The position numbers and the translations under genes are program-made. The notes under the pieces are model-generated. The model had not been told where the DNA came from and made no database searches. It saw only the letters and a program-made list of their open reading frames with translations. This document shows, piece by piece, positions 13,741 through 25,310 of a DNA stretch of 64,000 nt (positions are counted from its first letter, which is position 1; every line of letters begins with the position of its first letter). The DNA comes from Nomia melanderi (lineage: Eukaryota > Arthropoda > Insecta > Hymenoptera > Halictidae): positions 62,001-126,000 of the forward strand of contig NW_027475134.1 of NCBI RefSeq assembly GCF_051020985.1, read 5' to 3'.

Positions 13741-14790
13741 TAACTCGGGTGCTATTAAAGATAGCGCGATAAATCAAAGTGCATTGTCTGTAGGAGGCAC
13801 TGGTGATTGAATCTGTGTAGCCGGAACGACCTCGGACCACCAGGGGCCGAAACAACTACCGTCTCATGGTGCCGGACACTCAGGGTCAGGGAAAAATCCA
13901 ATATATATCTGATGCTATCTCGGGTGCTATTACAGATAGCCCAATAAATCAAAGTGCATTGTCTGTAGGAGGCCCTGGCGCATGAATCTGTGCAGCGGGA
14001 ACCACCTCGGACCACCAGGGGCCGAGAATACCACAGTCTCATGGGGCCGGACACTCAGTGTCAGAGGATAATCCAATATATATCTGGTGATATATCGGGT
14101 GCTATTAGAGATAGCGCAATAAATCAAAGTGCATTGTCTGTAGGAGGCCTTGGCGCATGAAACTGGGCAGCGGGAACGACCTCGGACCACCAGGGGCCGA
14201 GAAAATCACCGTCTCGTGGGGCCGGACACTCGGGGTCGGGGAAAAATCCAATATATATCTGCTGATAACTCGGGTGCTATTAAAGATAGCGCGATAAATC
14301 AAAGTGCATTGTCTGTAGGAGGCACTGGCGATTAAATCTGTGTAGCCGGAACGACCTCGGACCACCAGGGGCCGAAACAACTACCGTCTCATGGTGCCGG
14401 ACACTCAGGGTCAGGGAAAAATCCAATATATATCTGATGATATCTCGGGTGCTATTACAGATAGCCCAATAAATCAAAGTGCATTGTCTGTAGGAGGCCC
14501 TGGCGCATGAATCTGTGCAGCGGGAACCACCTCGGACCACCAGGGGCTGAGAATACCATAGTCTCATGGGGCCGGACACTCAGTGTCAGAGGATAATCCA
14601 ATATATATCTGGTGATATATCGGGTGCTATTAGAGATAGCGCAATAAACCAAAGTGAATTATCTGCAGGAGGCCCTGGCGCATGAATCTGTGCAGCAGGA
14701 ACGACCTCGGACCACCAGGGGCCGAAACAACTACCGTCTCATGGTGCCGGACACTCAGGGTCAGGGAAAAATCCAATATATATCTGATGC
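13741..14790. repeat. Trimeric higher-order repeat, 525-bp unit, with partial further copies
   Basis: The monomer with GGCACTGGYGATT, the monomer with GCCGAAACAACTACCG and the monomer with GAATACCACAGTCTC follow each other at 13741-14265, and the set restarts at 14266. A shortened version, two monomers later, carries the last two again near 14725 and 14905, and the pair recurs near 19449 and 19625. Spacing therefore changes from 525 to 350 bp within one run. Confidence 0.8.
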
Positions 14791-17700
14791 TATCTCGGGT
14801 GCTATTACAGATAGCCCAATAAATCAAAGTGCATTGTCTGTAGGAGGCCCTGGCGCATGAATCTGTGCAGCAGGAACCACCTCGGACCACCAGGGGCCGA
14901 GAATACCACAGTCTCATGGGGCCGGACACTCAGTGTCAGAGGATAATCCAATATATATCTGGTGATATATCGGGTGCTATTAGAGATAGCGCAATAAACC
15001 TAAGTGAATTATCTGCAGGAGGCCCTGGCGCATCAATCTGTGCAGCAGGAACGTCCTCGGACCACCAGGGGCCGAGAAAACCACCGTCTCATGGGGCCGG
15101 ACACTCAGGGTCGGCGAAAAATCCAATATATATCCGGTGATATCTCGGGTGCTATTAGAGATAGCGCAATAAACCAAAGTGAATTATCGGCAGGAAGCCC
15201 TGGCGCATGCATCTGTGCAGCGGGAACGACCTCAGACCGCCAGAGGCCGAGAAAACCACCGTCTCATGGGGCCGGACACTCAGGGTCGGGGAATAATCCA
15301 ATATACATCTGCTGATATCTCGGGTGCTATTAGAGATAGCGCAATTAACCAAAGTGAATTATCTGCAGGAGGCCCTGGCGCATGCATCTGTGCAGCGGGA
15401 ACGACCTCAGACCGCCAGAGGCCGAGAAAACCACCGTCTCATGGGGCCGGAACCCAAGGTCATGTAAAAATCCCGAATGTATCTGATTATATCTCGGGTG
15501 CTATTACAGATAGCGCGATAAATCAAAGTGCACTGTCAGCAGGAGGCCCTGGCGCATGAATCTGTGCTGCGTGTACGACCTCGGACCACCAGGGTCCGAG
15601 AACACCACCGACTCATGGGGCCGGACTGTCAGGGTCAGGGTAAAATCCAATATATATCTGGTGATATCTCGGGTGTTATTAGAGAAAGCGCAATAAACCA
15701 ACGTGTATTGTCTATAGGAGGCCCTGGTGCATGAATCTGTGCAGCGGGAACGACCTCGGACCACCAGGGGCCGGGAAAACCACCGACACATGGGGCCAGT
15801 CACCCAGGTTCTGTGAAAAATCCAATATATATCTGGTGATATCTCGGGTGCTATTAGAGATAGCGCGATACATCAAAGTGCATTGTCTGTAGGAGGCCCT
15901 GGCGCATGAATCTGTGCAGCAGGAACGACCTCGGACCACCAGGGGCCGAGAACATTACAGATTATTTGTATCCGTCACCCAAGGTCATGTAAAAATCCTT
16001 CATATATCTGGTGATATCTCGGGTGCTATTACAGATAGCGCAATAAACCTAAGTGAATTATCTGCAGGAGGCCCTGGCGCATCAATCTGTGCAGCAGGAA
16101 CGACCTCGGACCACCAGGGGCCGAGAAAACCACCGTCTCATGGGGCCGGACACTCAGGGTCGGCGAAAAATCCAATATATATCCGGTGATATCTCGGGTG
16201 CTATTAGAGATAGCGCAATAAACCAAAGTGAATTATCGGCAGGAAGCCCTGGCGCATGATTCTGTGCAGCGGGACCGACCTCGGACAACCAGGCGCCGAG
16301 AAAATCTCCTACACATGGGGCCGGACACGCAAGGTCATGTAAAAATCCAGGCTGTATCTGATGATATCTCGGGTGCTATAAGTGATAGCGTGATAAATCC
16401 AAGTGCATTGTGTGCAGGAGGCCCTGTCGCATGCATTTGTGCAGCGGGAACGACCTCGGACCACCAGGGGCCGAGAAAACCACCGTCTCATGGGGCCGGA
16501 AACTCAGGCTCAGGGAAAAATCCAATATATATCTGCTGATATCTCGGGTGCTATTACAGATAGCCCAATAAATCAAAGTGCATTGTCTGTAGGAGGCCCT
16601 GGCGCATGAATCTGTGCAGCGGGAACGACCTCGGACCACCAGGGGCCGAGAAAACCACAGTCTCATGGGGCGGGACACTCAGGGTCAGGGGAAAATCCAA
16701 TATATATCTGGTGATATCTCGGGTGCTATTACAGATAGCGCAATAAATCAAAGTGCATTGTCTGTAGGAGGCCTTGGCGCATGAAACTGGGCAGCGGGAA
16801 CGACCTCGGACCACCAGGGGCCGAGAAAACCACCGTCTCATGGGGCCGGACACTCAGGGTCAGGGGAAAATCCAATATATATCTGATTGTATCTCGGGCG
16901 CTATTAGAGATAGCGCAATAAACCAAAGTGAATTATCTGCAGGAGGCCCTGGCGCATGCATCTGTGCAGCGGGAACGACCTCGGACCACCAGAGGCCGAG
17001 AAAACCACCGTCTCATGGGGCCGGACACTCGGGGTCAGGGAAAAATCCAATATATATCTGGTTATAACTCGGGTGCTATTAAAGATAGCGCGATAAATCA
17101 AAGTGCATTGTCTGTAGGAGGCACTGGCGATTGAATCTGCGTAGCCGGAACGACCTCGGACCACCAGGGGCCGAGGAAACCACCGTCTCATGGGGCCGGA
17201 CACTCAGGGTCAGGGAAAAATCCAATATACATCTGGTGATATCTCGGGTGCTATTACAGATAGCGCAATAAATCAAAGTGCATTCTCTGTAGGAGGCCCT
17301 GGCGCATAAATCTGTGCAGCGGGAACGATCTCGGACCACCAGGGGCCGAGAAAACCACAGTCTCATGGTTCCGGACACTCAGTGTCAGGGGATAATACAA
17401 TATATATCTGGTGATAACTCGGGTGCTATTAAAGATAGCGCAATAAACCAAAGTGAATTATCTGCAGGAGGCCCTGGCGCATGAATCTGTGCAGCGGGAA
17501 CGACCTAGGATCACCAGGGGCCGAGGAAACCACCGTCTCATGGGGCCGGACACTCAGGGTCAGGGAAAAATCCAATATATATCTGGTGATATCTCGGGTG
17601 CTATTAGAGATAGCGCAATAAACCAAAGTGAATTATCTGCAGGAGGCCCTGGCGCATGAATCTGTTCAGCGGGATCGACGTCGGATCACGAGGGACCGAG

Positions 17701-18483
17701 AAAACCATCGACACATGGGGTCGGACTGTCAGGATCAGGGAAAAATCCAATATATATCTGGTGATATCTCGGGTGCTATTAGAGATAGCACAATAAATCA
17801 AAGTGCATTGTCTGTAGGAGGCACTGGCGAATGAATCTGTGCAGCAGGAACGACCTCGGACAACCAGGGGCCGAGAAAACCACCGTCTCATGGGGCCGGA
17901 CACTCAGGGTCAGGGGAAAATCCAATATATATCTGGTGATATCTCGGGTGCTATTACAGATAGCGCAATAAACCAAAGTGAATTATCTGCAGCAGGCCCT
18001 GGCTAATGCATCTGTTCGGCGGGTTCGACCTCAGACCACGAGGGACCGAGAAAACCCACGACACATGGGGCCGGACTGTCAGGGTCAGGGAAAAATCCAA
18101 TATATATCTGGTGTTATCTCGGGTGCTATTAGAGATAGTGCAATAAATCAAAGTGCATTGTCTGCGGGAGGCCCTGTCGCATGAATCCGTGCAGCGGGAA
18201 CGACTTCTGACCACCAGGGGCCGAGAAAACCACCGTCTCATGGGGCCGGACACTCAGGGTCATATAAAAATCCAGGATGTATCTGATGATATCTCGGGTG
18301 CTATTAGAGATAGCGCGATATATCAAAGTGCATTGTCTGCAGGTGGCCCTGGCGCATGAATCTGTGCGGCAGCAACGACGTCGGACCACCAGGGGCCGAG
18401 AAAACCACCGACACATGGGGCCGGTCACTCAGGGTCGGGTAAAAATCCGATATATATCTGGTGATATCTCGGGTGCTATTAGA

Positions 18484-18950
18484 GATAGCGCAATAAATGA
18501 AAGTGCATTGTCTGCAGGAGGCCCTGGCGCATGAATCTGTGCAGCAGGAACGACCTCGGGCCACCAGGGGCCGAGAAAACCACCGTCTCATGGGGCCGGA
18601 CACTCAGGGTCAGGGGAAAATCCAATATATATCTGGTTGTATCTCGGGTGCTATTAGAGATAGCGCAATAAACCAAAGTGAATTATCTGCAGGAGGCCCT
18701 GGCGCATGCATCTGTGCAGCGGGAACGACCTCAGACCACCAGAGGCCGAGAAAACCACCGTCTCATGGGGCCGGACACTCGGGGTCAGGGAAAAATCCAA
18801 TATATATCTGGTGATATCTCGGGTGCTATTAGAGATAGCGCAATAAATGAAAGTGCATTGTCTGCAGGAGGCCCTGGCGCATGAATCTGTGCAGCAGGAA
18901 CGACCTCGGGCCACCAGGGGCCGAGAAAACCACCGTCTCATGGGGCCGGA
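18484..18950. repeat. Partial dimer duplication at 350-bp spacing
   Basis: The monomer with CAATAAATGAAAGTGCATTG and CGACCTCGGGCCACC starts near 18490 and again near 18840, separated by a monomer starting GCATGCATCTG. The second copy switches to a B-like right half (CACCCAAGGTCATG) near 18950, so the duplication is cut short. Confidence 0.7.
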
Positions 18951-19779
18951 CACCCAAGGTCATGTAAAAATCCCGAATGTATCTGATTATATCTCGGGTG
19001 CTATTACAGATAGCGCGATAAATCAAAGTGCACTGTCAGCAGGAGGCCCTGGCGCATGAATCTGTGCTGCGTGTATGACCTCGGACCACCAGGGTCCGAG
19101 AACACCACCGACTCATGGGGCCGGACTGTCAGGGTCAGGGTAAAATCCAATATATATCTGGTGATATCTCGGGTGTTATTAGAGAAAGCGCAATAAATCA
19201 AACTGCATTGTCTGCAGGAGACCCTTGCGCATGAATCTGTGCAGCAGGAATGACATCGGACCACCAGGGGCCGAGAAAATTACAGATTTTCGGAATCCGT
19301 CACCCAAAGTCATGTAAAAATCCAGCATATATATGGTGCTTTCTCGGGTGCTATTACAGATAGCGCAGTAAATCAAAGTGCATTGTCTGTAGGAGGCCCT
19401 GGCGCATGAATCTGTGTAGCCGGAACGACCTCGGACCACCAGGGGCCGAAACAACTACCGTCTCATGGAGCCGGACACTCAGGGTCAGGGAAAAATCCAA
19501 TATATATCTAATGATATCTCGGGTACTATTACAGATAGCCCAATAAAACAAAGTGCATTGTCTGTAGGAGGCTCTGGCGCATGAATCTGTGCAGCGGGAA
19601 CCACCTCGGACCACCAGGGGCCGAGAATACCACAGTCTCATGGGGCCGGACACTCAGTGTCAGAGGATAATCCAATATATATCTGGTGATATATCGGGTG
19701 CTATTAGAGATAGCGCAATAAACCAAAGTGAATTATCTGCAGGAGGCCCTGGCGCATGAATCTGTGCAGCGGGAACGAC

Positions 19780-19800
19780 CTCGGACCACCAGGGGCCGAG
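19780..19800. other. Short dyad CTCGG...CCGAG, present in most monomers
   Basis: CTCGG at 19780-19784 is the reverse complement of CCGAG at 19796-19800. Allowing one bulged A, the stem extends by CC/GG to seven pairs with a six-base loop. It recurs at the same place in most type A, B and C monomers. Some variants break one arm (CGCGG, GTCGC) without an obvious compensating change, so selection on the structure is not shown. Confidence 0.5.
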
Positions 19801-19828
19801 GAAACCACCGTCTCATGGGGCCGGACAC

Positions 19829-19840
19829 TCAGGGTCAGGG
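19829..19840 (+). other. Tandem TCAGGG doublet in type A monomers
   Basis: Two head-to-tail TCAGGG hexamers occur in most type A monomers. TCAGGG is a known variant of the vertebrate telomere hexamer and includes an RGGTCA-like nuclear receptor half-site (GGGTCA). Type C monomers keep one hexamer (GTCAGGGTCAAGG), and type B replaces it with CCAAGGTCA. With only two units per monomer this may simply be chance composition; no telomeric function is claimed. Confidence 0.45.
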
Positions 19841-19848
19841 AAAAATCC

Positions 19849-19857
19849 AATATATAT
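19849..19857. other. Alternating AT tract within the monomer
   Basis: AATATATAT follows AAAAATCC, giving one short AT-rich patch per 175 bp in an otherwise GC-rich unit. It is the main site of length slippage: copies near 23350 and 23880 gained 2 bp, and copies near 25630 and 36295 lost 2 bp. Common substitution states are AACATATAT, AATACATAT, AATGTATAT and TTATATAT. A regularly spaced flexible AT patch could help phase nucleosomes; that is inference. Confidence 0.6.
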
Positions 19858-19905
19858 CTGGTGATATCTCGGGTGCTATTACAGATAGCGCAATAAAACA
19901 AAGTG
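19858..19905. other. Conserved 48-bp block with dyad GTGCTAT/ATAGCGC
   Basis: This is the least variable part of the unit and is shared by A, B1 and C monomers; B2 alters only its first dozen bases. It contains GATATC, CTCGGGTGC and a hairpin-capable dyad: GTGCTAT at 19873-19879 and ATAGCGC at 19885-19891 around a five-base loop (TAGAG or TACAG). One pair is G-T and becomes Watson-Crick in copies reading GCGCTAT. Copies reading GTGCAATTAG break two stem pairs, so the stem is not strictly maintained. It is a candidate protein-binding or nucleosome-positioning element. Confidence 0.55.
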
Positions 19906-20427
19906 CATTGTCTGTAGGAGGCCCTGGCGCATGAATCTGTGCAGCGGGAATGACCTCGGACCACCAGGGGCCGAGAAAACCACAGTATCATGGGGCCGGA
20001 CACTCAGTGTCAGGGGATAATACAATATATATCTGGTGATATCTCGGGTGCTATTAGAGATAGCGCAATAAACCAAAGTGAATTATCTGCAGGAGGCCCT
20101 GGCGCATGAATCTGTGCAGCGGGAACGACCTCGGACCACCGGGGGCGGAGAAAACGACCGTCTCATGGGGTCGGACACTCAGGGTCAGGGAAAAATCCAA
20201 TATATATCTGGTGATATCTCGGGTGCTATTACAGATAGCGCATTAAATCAAAGTGCATTGTCTCCAGGAGGCACTGTCCCATGAATCTGTGGAGAGGCAT
20301 CGACCTCGGACCACCAGGGCCCGAGAAAACCACCGTCTCATGGGGCCGGACACTCAGGGTCGGGGAAAAATTCAATATATATCTGGTGATATCTCGGGTG
20401 CTATTAGAGATAGCGCACTAAACCAAA

Positions 20428-22352
20428 GTGAATTATCTGCAGGGGGCCCTGGCGCATGAATCTGTGCAGCGGGAACGACCTCGGACCACCGGGGGCGGAG
20501 AAAGCGACCGTCTCATGGGGTCGGACACTCAGGGTCAGGGAAAAATCCAATATATATCTGGTGGTATCTCGGGTGCTATTAGAGATAGCGCAATAAACCG
20601 AAGGGAATTATCTGCAGGAGGCCGGGGCGCATGAATCTGTGCAGCGGGAACGACCTCGGACCACCAGGGGCCGAGAAAACCACCGTCTCATTGGGCCGGA
20701 CTGTCAGGGTCAGGGAAAAATCCAATATATATCTGGTGATATCTCGGGTGCTATTAGAGATAGCGCAATAAATCAAAGTGCATTGTCCGTAGGAGGCCCT
20801 TGCGCATGAATCTGTGCTGCGGGAAAGACATCGGACCACCAGGGTCCGAGAAACTTACAGATTTTCGGTGTCCGTCACGCAAAGTCATGTAAAAATCCAG
20901 TATATATATGGTGCTTTCTCGGGTGCTATTACAGATAGCGCAATAAATCAAAGTGCATTGTCTGTAGGAGGCCCTGGCGCTTGAATGTGGGTAGCGAGTA
21001 CGACCTCGGACCACCAGGGGCCGAGAAAACCACCGTCTCATGGGGTCGGACACTCAGGGTCAGGGAAAAATCCAATATATATCTGGTGGTATCTCGGGTG
21101 CTATTAGAGATAGCGCAATAAACCAAAGGGAATTATCTGCAGGAGGCCGGGGCGCATGAATCTGTGCAGCGGGAACGACCTCGGACCACCAGGGGCCGAG
21201 AAAACCACCGTCTCATTGGGCCGGACTGTCAGGGTCAGGGAAAAATCCAATATATATCTGGTGATATCTCGGGTGCTATTAGAGATAGCGCAATAAATCA
21301 AAGTGCATTGTCCGTAGGAGGCCCTTGCGCATGAATCTGTGCAGCGGGAAAGACATCGGACCACCAGGGTCCGAGAAACTTACAGATTTTCGGTGTCCGT
21401 CACGCAAAGTCATGTAAAAATCCAGTATATATATGGTGCTTTCTCGGGTGCTATTACAGATAGCGCAATAAATCAAAGTGAATTATCTGCAGCGGGCCCT
21501 GGCGCATGAATCTGTGCAGCGGGAACGACCTCGGACCACCGGGGGCGGAGAAAGCGACCGTCTCATGGGGTCGGACACTCAGGGTCAGGGAAAAATCCAA
21601 TATATATCTGGTGGTATCTCGGGTGCTATTAGAGATAGCGCAATAAACCAAAGGGAATTATCTGCAGGAGGCCGGGGCGCATGAATCTGTGCAGCGGGAA
21701 CGACCTCGGACCACCAGGGGCCGAGAAAACCACCGTCTCATTGGGCCGGACTGTCAGGGTCAGGGAAAAATCCAATATATATCTGGTGATATCTCGGGTG
21801 CTATTAGAGATAGCGCAATAAATCAAAGTGCATTGTCCGTAGGAGGCCCTTGCGCATGAATCTGTGCAGCGGGAAAGACATCGGACCACCAGGGTCCGAG
21901 AAACTTACAGATTTTCGGTGTCCGTCACGCAAAGTCATGTAAAAATCCAGTATATATATGGTGCTTTCTCGGGTGCTATTACAGATAGCGCAATAAATCA
22001 AAGTGCATTGTCTGTAGGAGGCCCTGGCGCTTGAATGTGGGCAGCGAGAACGACCTCGGACCACCAGGGGCCGAGAAAACCACCGTCTCATGGGGTCGGA
22101 CACTCAGGGTCAGGGAAAAATCCAATACATATCTGGTGGTATCTCGGGTGCTATTAGAGATAGCGCAATAAACCAAAGGGAATTATCTGCAGGAGGCCGG
22201 GGCGCATGAATCTGTGCAGCGGGAACGACCTCGGACCACCAGGGGCCGAGAAAACCACCGTCTCATTGGGCCGGACTGTCAGGGTCAGGGAAAAATCCAA
22301 TATATATCTGGTGATATCTCGGGTGCTATTAGAGATAGCGCAATAAACCAAA
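20428..22352. repeat. Hexameric higher-order repeat, 1050-bp unit, about 1.8 copies
   Basis: Monomer order is m1 m2 m3 m4 m2 m3 / m1 m2 m3 m4 m2. m1 has CCGGGGGCGGAGAAAGCGACC; m2 has GGCCGGGGCGCATG and CATTGGGCCGGACTGTC; m3 is B2-type with GTGTCCGTCACGC; m4 has GCTTGAATGTGGG. m2-m3 recur every 525 bp (20603, 21128, 21653) and m2 again at 22178. Copies differ at only a few bases. m1 alone also occurs at 20078 and 22878. The monomer with CTCCAGGAGGCACTGTCCC and GGAGAGGCATCG (starts 20253 and 22703) stands on the left of the array and again two monomers after its end. Confidence 0.88.
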
Positions 22353-23052
22353 GTGAATTATCTGCAGGAGGCCCTGGCGCATGCATCTGTGCAGCGGGAA
22401 CGACCTCGGACCACCAGAGGCCGAGAAAACCACCGTCTCATGGGGCCGGACACTCGGGGTCAGGGAAAAATCCAATATGTATCTGATGATATCTCGGGTG
22501 CTATTAGAGATAGCGCGATATATCAAAGTGCATTGTCTGCAGGAGGCCCTGGCGCATGAATCTGTACGGCAGCAACGACGTGGGACCACCAGGGGCCGAG
22601 AAAACCACCGACACATGGGGCCGGTCACGCAGTGTCAGGGAAAAATCCAATATATATCTGGTGATATCTCGGGTGCTATTACAGATAGCGCATTAAATCA
22701 AAGTGCATTGTCTCCAGGAGGCACTGTCCCATGAATCTGTGGAGAGGCATCGACCTCGGACCACCAGGGCCCGAGAAAACCACCGTCTCATGGGGCCGGA
22801 CACTCAGGGTCGGGGAAAAATTCAATATATATCTGGTGATATCTCGGGTGCTATTAGAGATAGCGCACTAAACCAAAGTGAATTATCTGCAGCGGGCCCT
22901 GGCGCATGAATCTGTGTAGCGGGAACGAACTCGGACCACCGGGGGCGGAGAAAACGACCGTCTCATGGGGTCGGACACTCAGGGTCAGGGAAAAATCCAA
23001 TATATATCTGGTGGTATCTCGGGTGCTATTAGAGATAGCGCAATAAACCAAA

Positions 23053-24106
23053 GGGAATTATCTGCAGGTGGCCGGGGCGCATGAATCTGTGCAGCGGGAT
23101 CGACCTCGGACCACCAGGGGCCGAGAAAACCACAGTCTCATGGGGCCGGACACTCAGGGTCAGGGGAAAATCCAATATATATCTGGTGATATCTCGGGTG
23201 CTATTACAGATAGCGCAATCAATCAAAGTGCATTGTCTGTAGGAGGCCCTGGCGCATGAATCTGGCCAGCGGGAACGACCTCGGACCACCAGGGGCCGAG
23301 AAAACCGCCGTCTCATGGGGCCGGACACTCAGGGTCAGGGGAAAATCCAATATATATATATGGTAATATCTCGGGTGCTATTATAGATAGCGCAATAAAT
23401 CAAAGTGAATTATCTGCAGGAGGCCTTGGCGCATGAATCTGTGCAGCGGGAACGACCTCGGACAACCAGGGTCCGACACAAGCACCGTCTCATGGGGCCG
23501 GACACACAGGGGCAGGGAAAAATCCAATATATATCTGGTGATATCTCGAGTGCTATTACAGATAGCGCAATAAATCAAAGTGAATTATCTGCAGAGGGCC
23601 GGGGCGCATGAATCTGTGCAGCGGGATCGACCTCGGACCACCAGGGGCCGAGAAAACCACAGTCTCATGGGGCCGGACACTCAGGGTCAGGGGAAAATCC
23701 AATATATATCTGGTGATATCTCGGGTGCTATTACAGATAGCGCAATAAATCAAAGTGCATTGTCTGTAGGAGGCCCTGGCGCATGAATCTGGCCAGCGGG
23801 AACGACCTCGGACCACCAGGGGCCGAGAAAACCGCCGTCTCATGGGGCCGGACACTCAGGGTCAGGGGAAAATCCAATATATATATATGGTAATATCTCG
23901 GGTGCTATTATAGATAGCGCAATAAATCAAAGTGAATTATCCGCAGGAGGCCTTGGCGCATGAATCTGTGCAGCGGGAACGACCTCGGACAACCAGGGTC
24001 CGAGACAAGCACCGTCTCATGGGGCCGGACACACAGGGGCAGGGAAAAATCCAATATATATCTGGTGATATCTCGAGTGCTATTACAGATAGCGCAATAA
24101 ATCAAA
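23053..24106. repeat. Trimeric higher-order repeat, 2 x 527 bp
   Basis: Two copies start near 23053 and 23580. The middle monomer of each is 177 bp because its AT tract has one extra AT, giving a shared indel that proves common descent. The third monomer has CCGACACAAGCACC in copy 1 and CCGAGACAAGCACC in copy 2, followed by CACACAGGGGCAGGG. Elsewhere the two copies are almost identical. Confidence 0.9.
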
Positions 24107-24269
24107 GTGAATTATCTGCAGAGGGCCCTGGAGCATGAATCTGTGCAGCGGGAACGACCTCGGACCACCAGGGGCCGAGAAAACCACCGACACATGGGGC
24201 CGGACTGTCAGGGTCAGGGAAAAATCCAATATATGTCTGGTGATATCTCGGGTGCTATTAGAGACAGCG

Positions 24270-25310
24270 CAATAAATCAAAGTGAATTATCTGCAGGGGG
24301 GCCTGGCGCATGAATCTGTGCAGCGGGATCGACCTAGGACCACGAGGAACCGAGAAATCCATCGACACAAGGGGCCGGACTGTCAGGGTCAAGGAAAAAT
24401 CCAATATATATCTGGTGATATCTCGGGTGCTATTAGATATAGCGCAATAAATCAAAGTGCATTGTCTGTAGGAGGCCCTGGTGCATGAATCTGTGCAGCG
24501 GGATCGACCTCGGACCACCAGAGGCCGAGAAAATCACCGTCTCATGGGGCCGGACTGTCAGGGTCAGTGAAAAAACCAATATATATCTGGTGATATCTCG
24601 GGTGCTATTAGAGATAGCGCAATAAATCAAAGTGAATTATCTGCAGGGGGCCCTGACGCAAGAATCAGTGCAGCGGGATCGACCGCGGACCATGAGGGAC
24701 CGAGAAAACCATCGACACATCGGGCCGGACTGTCAGGGTCAGGGAAAAATCCAATATATATCTGGTGATATCTCGGGTGCTCTTACAGATAGCGCACTAA
24801 ACCAAAGTGAATTATCTGCAGGGGGCCCTGGGGCATGAATCTGTGCAGCGGGATCGACCTCGGACCACCAGGGGCCGAGAAAATCACCGTCTCATGGGGC
24901 CGGACTGTCAGGGTCAGGGAAAAATACAATACATATCTGGTGATATCTCGGGTGCTATTAAAGATAGCGCAATAAATCAAAGTGCATTGTCTGTAGGAGG
25001 CCATGGCGCATGAATCCGGCCAACGGGAACGAACTGGGACCACCAGGGGCCGAGAAAACCACCGTCTCATGGGGCCGGACACTCAGGGTCAGGGAAAAAT
25101 CCAATATATATCTGGTGATATCTCAGGTGCTATTACAGATAGCGCAATAAATCAAAGTGCATTGTCTGTAGGAGGCCCTGGCGCATGAATCTGTGCAGCG
25201 GGAACGACCTCGGACCACCAGGGGCCGAGAAAACCACAGTCTCATGGGGTCGGACACTCAGGCTCAGGGAAAAATCCAATATATATCTGGTGATATCTCG
25301 GGTGCTATTA
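24270..25310. repeat. 1-kb block repeated at 33890-34930 (offset 9620 bp)
   Basis: Shared rare states are GGATCGACCTAGGACCACG, GAAATCCATCGACACAAGG, GTGAAAAAACCAATATATATC, CCCTGACGCAAGAATCAGTG and AATCCGGCCAACGGG. Around 24775-24900 the left copy instead has a CTCTTACAG/GGGGCATG monomer and then the two blocks match again, which looks like a conversion patch of about one monomer. The leftmost monomer has a third relative near 46680. Confidence 0.8.

Larger units (their letters stand above)
19728..19902. repeat. Reference type A monomer (175 bp)
   Basis: This copy lies close to the majority sequence, with a few private or alternative bases (GAGGAAACC, TTACAG, AAAACA). Order along the unit: junction GAATTATCTGCAGG; GGCCCTGGCGCATGAATCTG; GTGCAGCGGGAACGACCTCG; a small dyad around ACCACCAGGGG; a subfamily-diagnostic stretch CCACCGTCTCATGGGGCC; the doublet TCAGGGTCAGGG; AAAAATCC followed by an alternating AT tract; then a strongly conserved end block. 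Consensus GC is 92 of 175 by hand count, with nine CpG sites, so CpG is not strongly depleted. Confidence 0.9.

Noticed and set aside
19847..19860. CCAAT plus TATATAT as a promoter in each monomer
   Set aside because: The juxtaposition is an AT tract after AAAAATCC and is the most slippage-prone part of the unit. No transcript or downstream gene supports it.
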